Positions 57,901-64,000 of a DNA stretch of 64,000 nucleotides are shown here, one piece after another. The translations under genes and the position numbers were made by a program. The notes beneath the pieces were generated by a model that was not told the origin of the DNA, did no database searches, and saw only the letters and a program-made list of their open reading frames with translations. How positions within the stretch are numbered: position 1 is the first letter of the stretch; each line of letters begins with the position of its first letter. Source of the DNA: Leptodontidium sp. MPI-SDFR-AT-0119 (Eukaryota > Ascomycota > Leotiomycetes > Helotiales > Leptodontidiaceae); NCBI GenBank assembly GCA_020726505.1, contig JAHLEZ010000016.1, forward strand, positions 744,001 through 808,000, written 5' to 3'.

Positions 57901-60898
57901 GTTTCCGGTAATCGACGTATAGCCGGAGACTGCCGTCGGCTTTTTTGGCGAAAAGGATAAGGGTCACATATAGTGCGCTAAAGGGCTTAATGAAACCTTT
58001 ATATAAGTTGTCGATAATGTACCACTTAGTCTCCGATAGCTATTCTTTAGTTATACGCTAGAGAAGTTTAAAGGACAAGTCGTTCTCTTTAGTAAGCTCG
58101 ATTTAGTAGTTTACGCCCTAGCGGTGCTCTAGTAGTTCGTCGGAGGCTCGCCGGGAGAAAAGGGGGGTATACTCTTAATACTCTACTAGGAGCTTCTTAT
58201 TTACTAGCTCATTATCTTGCGCGTACTTAGCCTCTAGGGCCTCCTCTAGGGTTAAGTCTCCGTTTATTAATACGAGTTCGACACTTAATTAGTCTAAGGC
58301 CTCTCGCTAGCGACGAGTTAGCTCTTAGTCGATCTTATATACTAATATTACGAAGGTTTCTATTTTACTTCTTCTAGATTTCTTAAGTTAAAGGTATATT
58401 ATAGACATCGCTACTGCTAATATAAGGAAAATCTCTGTAGTAAGCGCCTTTAGCTAGTGATTCGCTAAGGAGGCTCTACGGGCTCTCTTGTCCTTAAGTA
58501 GTAATCTTAGATCACAGGGTATTAAAGGGTTTAATTACTCTTTTATAACCTATAGGCGCTCTTTGACTTCTCTAGTAAAGCTCAAGGGTCGAGTTAGCGA
58601 GACACTAGCGGTAAGTTAGACAGGGGCCTTTATCTTAAGGGAATCGTCGAGCGCCGCAAGTCTAGCTTGTCTCTAGCGGTAGTTATTTATATTTATAAGG
58701 GCATCCCTTCGTTCCGCGTTAAACTAGTAAGACTTGACGATTAACTTGTTAAAATAGTTAATATCGACGAAAACTCGCTAGTCAAAGTACGGCTAAACGG
58801 GCATGTCTAATAGCTATTTTAGCCGATTATAGTTCTTCGTATACGACTACTTTAGGTCGTAATACTCGAGGAACTTCCGACTAATTAGGACGTCAGTATT
58901 ACTTAAGTCAGTCACTAGAAAGGGGAAGTTAATTCGCCGGCGATTAATTATTAAAGTAAGTAAGACGGCCGTGTCGATTTACTTGCTTTTCCTACTATTA
59001 TAGCCAGTTAAGACAATTAATTAAAGGAAAGATATAAAAGAAATGTCGAATTACTTAACGAGTCAGTATACGAAAGAGGTTTTAATAGTACCGAAAATAT
59101 TAACTCCGCTATTAATATATATAAGTGTCTTAGTAAAGAATCTATTCCTTCTTAGTTTAATACTAATTAAGAATTGTCGTCCTCTAATAAGAGCACGGAA
59201 ATCAAATACTAAGTCCTTCTACAAATTGTGGCCTATACTAAGGTATAAGTCTTTGCCACGGCTTAGGAGTTTTTTAATAGCTCGTTAGTCTCTAAATCTT
59301 CGCCGACGACTAGCTCGGAAATCGACTTATCAAGAGCCTGATCTCTACGACACTTAGGGCAGTCGCTAGCCTAATGGCTAGTCTTACTATAGTAAAGACA
59401 AGTGTCAGAAGAGACGTCCCTAAGTGCAGGAGGAGGTACAGGGGACTCAAGTTAGCGCAAGACAGGCGAAAGAGAGGGCGTACGCTGGCGGACATCTAAC
59501 GACTGTCTTGGAGTCAGTAGTCTCTATGCGTGAATAGTAAGGGTAAGTAGAGTCGAACGCTAGCTGTCCTTCTTTAAGATACCGCGCGAGTCACTAGTAC
59601 TAGTGTTATTAAAGGAGACTCAAGGGGCTTCGCGAATAGTAATAGTAACACGTCTATTAGCTCGTCCGGTAATAATATTCCGTAGCTCGCGATCTAAGAC
59701 GACTAAGAACTCGTTAAAAGCCGTATAATCTCCGGCGAATTTATACTTCTTAATTTAGATGTCGTACTTGAGCTCATCCGAGACTTTCTCGCATACGTCG
59801 TCGAACTAGCGGTCAAGTGAGATTTTTTTAATAGCCGCGTATGTCGTGAACTTTATATAAAACTCGTTATAAGTCATATTACTTATTTATAATTAGTTAT
59901 ACTTAAGTTTAGCGGCCTATACTCGGTTATAGTTAAAGAAACGCTAGTCTAAAGCCTTTAAGACGTCGGCGGCTCTGTTAAAGTCTCTAGTGAAGTCGAA
60001 GTCTATTTATTAAAGAATAATAGTCTTAGCTTCTCCCTTTATATACTTAAAGTAAGCGTAGACTTACGATTCGCCAGTGAGGAAGTTACTTAAGTATCTC
60101 TAAATAAAGAGCTTTATATTTATCTTCTAGGCGTCGTATTTAATTTCGCCCTTATAATCGCTAAAGGGGGTACAAGGGTACTTAACCTTATTAAGCTCGA
60201 CGGCAGGGATAGCGGGGTTCAGCTTAAGGAAGTAATAGTCGGCGGTAAGCTAGAGGTCCGCCGTAAGAGCACGTACAAATCAGTCAGAAGGGGAAGAAGC
60301 GCCAGTCTCTTAGCGAGGGTTATTAATAATATATTAAGTGAGGGCTTATGTGACAGCAGCGGCGACAGTAAAGCTAACAGAGTCCTTGATCAGCTGATCC
60401 ACCCTAGCTTATTAAGCGGGGGTAAGGCCTTTTATATCAGTAGGCTCTAGCGATGCGTCAAAGAAACGCTAGGGCTTGTCCTTTAAGTCTAAGTCGAATC
60501 CGTTAAAGCTTTCTGGCTCCTCCGAGAGAGTCTTAACTGAAGGGATAAAGGTGTCGGTAAAGCCTAGCCGTATAAGGGCGCTCCTTTCTCTAGAGCTTCG
60601 CCGACGTAGGGGAGAGGTCGGCAGTAGTAGTAAAGTAAGGTAGGGAGGTGTTTAAGGTTATTAATCAGACATGCGTTCGAAACAGGGGCGCGCGTTAAGT
60701 TATAGTAAAGTAAGTTAACCGCGGGAGAATATCTAGCTTTCTCTGGGACAGTCTATTACGAGGGCAGAGAGGTACTTATCTGTCGAATAGGCCAAGGTAC
60801 TAAGGCTCGTTATTGACTTACTACAAGGGCAAGTCGACAAGGCGTAAGACTAAGTGAGATATAACGCTTTATAACGAAGGGGTATTAGTCTTTTCTTA

Positions 60899-61199
60899 TA
60901 TTATGGCTGGCCAAAGGTTAATACGGCGAGTTGACTCAAGCTTTATATTTGGACTTAAGGCTACGCTCAGAATCGAGAAGAAAAGACAAGGAGGAAAGGA
61001 GAGCTCTCCGTAAGGGAGGGCTCAAGTATATATATATAAAGGACCCTCCTAATAGGACCTAGCGTAGTCGAGTGCCATTCACGTCAATATGTCGCAGGCT
61101 CGCCACCTAGTCTTCCCTATCGGGCTTAGCGCCGTCGCATAGCCAGCGATGCTACGAGCCAGTGTCGGTTAGAATGCGAGGGCCTCGTAGGTCGTAACA
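60899..61199 (-). repeat. 5' LTR of the gypsy element (minus-strand sense)
   Basis: 301 bp. On plus it begins TATTATGG, versus TGTTACGG in the partner, so it has lost its terminal TG by transition. Confidence 0.88.
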
Positions 61200-61204
61200 C
61201 AGTT

Positions 61205-62163
61205 GCTTCTCCTTAATAATCATAATTTAAGTATAAAAGTTATAAAACAAAAGTTATAGAAAGCATAAGAAGAAGAAGCCGCTAGACTTATCAATTCTGT
61301 TATTACTAGTTTATTACCGTTGTATTCTTCGTCATTTGGCTTAGTTTTAAACGTAGTAATAAGTATATTAACTTTTACAATAATAAAAAGAAACTAATTT
61401 TTACTACTAAGTATTATATTCTCTAAGATAAGCAACGCAATATTAAAAAGAACTAACTAAACAATCGTCTTAGCAACTTCTTTTTTACTTATAATTAATA
61501 TATATTTAACTAATATAGCGGGGGCTTCTTGAGCCAGACTAAATCCAACATCTAGCCATTTATAAGCCTCGATGTAAAGATCGAACGTGCCGCCCGATTC
61601 TGTGTTTATTTTTGTGTATTAGAAGACGTAGCTTAAAACTAAAGATGATTAATTATACGTCGCATAATCTCTTTACTTTTTATCTTACGCCGGAACTCAA
61701 TAATAGCAAGAGCTTCATAATCATTGATTACCGTTTTTATTAACTTCGCTAAAGTATTTGATAAACTTTTAGGTAATATTATTAAGATATCCCCAATATA
61801 TTAACTATTTACTATTACAGAAGCTGTTGTAAATACTACTTTAACTATAAATGTGTTATTTATAAATAAGTATTTAATATTTACTTTAATCTATTAATCC
61901 AAAGTTAAAAGGTAATTTTAATATAAAGTAGTTTGAATTTTAGGAATACCTTAGTTTTAGTTTCGTTTATCGTAATATACTTTATATCTATACCGTAAAA
62001 TAATCCCCAGTAAGTACTCGCATTTTTTAGATTCGATTTAATAAGATTAATACTAATTTAACCCTTAATAATAAGTATAATAATATAAATTTATAAACCT
62101 AAGCGTTCGTTAATTATTAGGGTAGCACTCGGGCGTAAGGTTAATAAAGCATTATCTACCTAA
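61205..62163. other. AT-rich decayed DNA between two gypsy copies
   Basis: No gene recognised on either strand. Confidence 0.4.
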
Positions 62164-64000
62164 TGTTACGACCTCCGATGCGCCTCGTACTCTAACCGAC
62201 ATAGCTCGTAGCATCGCTGGCTATACGACGGCGCTAAGCCTAATAGGGAAGACTAAGAGGCGAGTATGCGACATATTAATATAAATGATATTCGACTACG
62301 CTAGGCCTTATTAAAAGGATCCTTTATATATTTATACTCGAGCTTCCCCTTATAAAAGGCTTTCCTTTTCTCCTTGTCTTTTCTTCTCGATTCTGAGCGT
62401 AATATTAGGCCTAAATATAAAGCTAAAGTCTACTCGCCGTATTAACCTTTTATTAGCCGTAACATAAGAAAAGACTAATACCCCTTCGTTATAAAGTGTT
62501 ATATCTTACTTAGTCTTACGCCTTATTAACCTACCCTTGTAATAAGTTAATAACGAGCTTTAATACCTTAGCCTATTTAATAAATAAGTACCTCTCTACT
62601 TTAGTAGCAGACTATCTTAGAAAAAGCTAGATATTCTCTTGCGATTAACTTGCCTTATTATAACTTAACGCGCATTACTGTTTCGGAACGTATGTCTAAT
62701 TAATAAATCGATCAACAACCCTAAATACCCCCTTACCTCGCCCTACTGACCTCTCCCCCTCGTCGGCGAAGCTCTAGAGAAAGAAGCGCCCCTGTACGGC
62801 TAGGCTTTACTAATACCCTTATCCCTTTAGTCGAGACTCTTTCAGAGGAATCGGATAACTTTGAAGGATTCGACTCGGACTTAGAGAATAAACCCCAAAA
62901 CTTCTTTAACGCATCGCTAGAGCCTACTAATATAAAGGGCCTTACCCCCGATTAATAAGTAAAGGTAGATTAGTTAATTAAGAACTTCGTTAACTTTATT
63001 ATCGCCGCCGTTGTTATATAAGCTCTTACTTAATATATTATTAATAACCCTCGTTAAGAGACTCGTACTTCTTCCCTTTCTTTTAACCGGTTAATACGTG
63101 CTTTTACAACTAACATTTAGCCAACTACTAATTATTATTTACTGAAATTAGATATGTCGATCCTAGTAGTAGAGTCTTTTAAAGTCAAGTACCCCCGACT
63201 TCTCTTTAGTAATTATAAGGGAGATATTAAATACGATACTTAAAAGATAGAGATGAAATTATTCTTAGAAGAGTACTTTAGTAACTTTAAGAATAAAATA
63301 TCCTAAGTTAAGGCTTACTTTTAATATACCGCTGGCGAAGCTAAGACTATTATTCTTTAATACATAAATCTCGATTATGTCAGAACCTTTAACACAGTAG
63401 TCGACGTATTAAAGGCGTTAGATTAGCGATTTTTTAATCACAATAGGGTTTAAGCTATTAAGAGACTATATAACTAACTTCTTATAAGTAATATAATATA
63501 TAACGATTTTCGGATTAAATTTACGTTATATACTATTATAGGCAAAATCGCTTGTACTCACTAGTTTAAGGATATATATGAGAAGGTATCCCCGACTCTT
63601 AAACGCATAATTTATATCGAGAAGTATAAGATAAATAGTAATTATACTACTCTCAACGAATTCTAGGCTATTACGAATCGGGAGAGTCGTAATATTGCCT
63701 TAGAGAAAGCCACTTCGACCCGCAAAGCTTAGTCTAGCGTAGCCTTTAATACTAACGACTTACGCGGTATCCTAAAGAAGGAGAACTAGCGTGTCACTTC
63801 CCTTACGTTGGCTATTACGGCGTGGAGACTCCCGACCCCGACTCTAAGTTAATCGTTAGAAGTTCGTTAGTATACGACCTTTCCCTCGCCTATTTTGCGC
63901 CGACTTAAGTCTCTAGTACCTCCCCCTACACCAAGAGACGTATTTTCTAATACCTGCCTTTATTATAGTAAGAACGGTTATTAGGCTAGTGACTATTTTA
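62164..64000 (+). mobile_element. Second Ty3/gypsy copy, opposite orientation, runs off window
   Basis: A 301 bp LTR (62164-62464) is the inverse of the LTRs at 54624 and 60899. It is followed on the plus strand by the gag region of the same family. At the window end a zinc knuckle reads CLYYSKNGY then TAG then ASDY, so cysteine, histidine and tryptophan codons have all suffered C-to-T/G-to-A changes. It is AT-rich and inactive. Confidence 0.8.

Larger units (their letters stand above)
54624..61199 (-). mobile_element. Complete Ty3/gypsy chromovirus-type LTR retrotransposon, RIP-inactivated
   Basis: A 6576 bp element with two 301 bp LTRs (54624-54924 and 60899-61199) and the duplication CAGTT at 54619-54623 and 61200-61204. 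It is coded on the minus strand: a polypurine tract complement (C9 with CTCCC) sits just inside the LTR at 54924. Minus-strand text shows a Gag zinc knuckle with cysteine-to-tyrosine changes (about 59340-59405), reverse transcriptase LPFSLTNSPATF and [11 protein letters not shown] (about 57580-57730), and a C-terminal chromodomain (YRIKWLGADEDLE, PPRALPKWLEAY; about 54960-55200). Every frame is broken by stops, many at former TGG or CAG. Confidence 0.9.

Noticed and set aside
1..64000. CRISPR arrays, rRNA, tRNA genes
   Set aside because: No regularly spaced repeats, no rRNA-like sequence, and no convincing tRNA A-box/B-box pair seen by eye on either strand; a tRNA scan would be needed to exclude tRNAs fully.

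Overview
The window comes from a filamentous ascomycete (Pezizomycotina). Genes carry short GT-AG introns of 40-160 bp, and the families seen are typical of that group: Zn2Cys6 regulators, GH32 fructanases, a CYP505-type fused P450/reductase, MFS transporters, NmrA-like and DUF8021-type proteins. The sequence alternates between GC-balanced gene islands and AT-rich blocks of decayed repeats. In those blocks nearly every premature stop I could align is TGG to TAG, with a few CAG/CAA to TAG/TAA. This is the mark of repeat-induced point mutation (RIP). I cannot name the species.

Layout. 1-1.9 kb: decayed Fot1/pogo-like transposon with a nested solo LTR. 2.15-2.53 kb: LaeA-like methyltransferase relic. 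2.7-11.1 kb: a fructan-utilisation locus with one very large gene fusing an exo-inulinase module (itself split by two inserted beta-sandwich repeats) to an endo-inulinase module, and a Mal/InuR-like Zn2Cys6 regulator on the same strand. 12.2-13.4 kb: seven-TM-type membrane protein. 14.3-20.3 kb: RIP-damaged regulator relic, LTRs, a complete Fot1-like element (17242-19075), and fragments of an MDR dehydrogenase and a MULE transposase. 20.5-21.0 kb: small secreted cysteine-rich protein in four exons. 22.0-25.2 kb: an SNG1/DUF3533 permease and a UPC2-like regulator, both broken by an apparent 2.6 kb inversion. 25.2-28.0 kb: repeats, with a truncated Ty3/gypsy copy. 28.4-32.5 kb: membrane-protein relic, secreted DUF8021-type protein, five-exon MFS transporter. 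32.5-39.3 kb: RIP block with an aldehyde dehydrogenase relic and a pogo-like element. 39.7-53.1 kb: secreted crotonase paralogue A, NmrA-like oxidoreductase, CYP505 and crotonase paralogue B. 53.4-64.0 kb: nested repeats, with a Tc1/mariner deletion derivative, a complete 6576 bp chromovirus-type Ty3/gypsy element with a CAGTT target duplication, and the start of another copy in the opposite orientation.

How the genes may work together: the 2.7-11.1 kb pair looks like a self-contained inulin/levan degradation module, with one secreted protein combining endo and exo attack and a nearby regulator. The 39.7-53.1 kb genes (two signal-peptide crotonases, a P450 monooxygenase and an NAD(P)-binding NmrA-like protein) could be an accessory oxidative cluster, but only proximity supports that. 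The most unusual observations are the exo/endo-inulinase fusion, the inversion that broke two genes at once, and the duplicated secreted crotonases.
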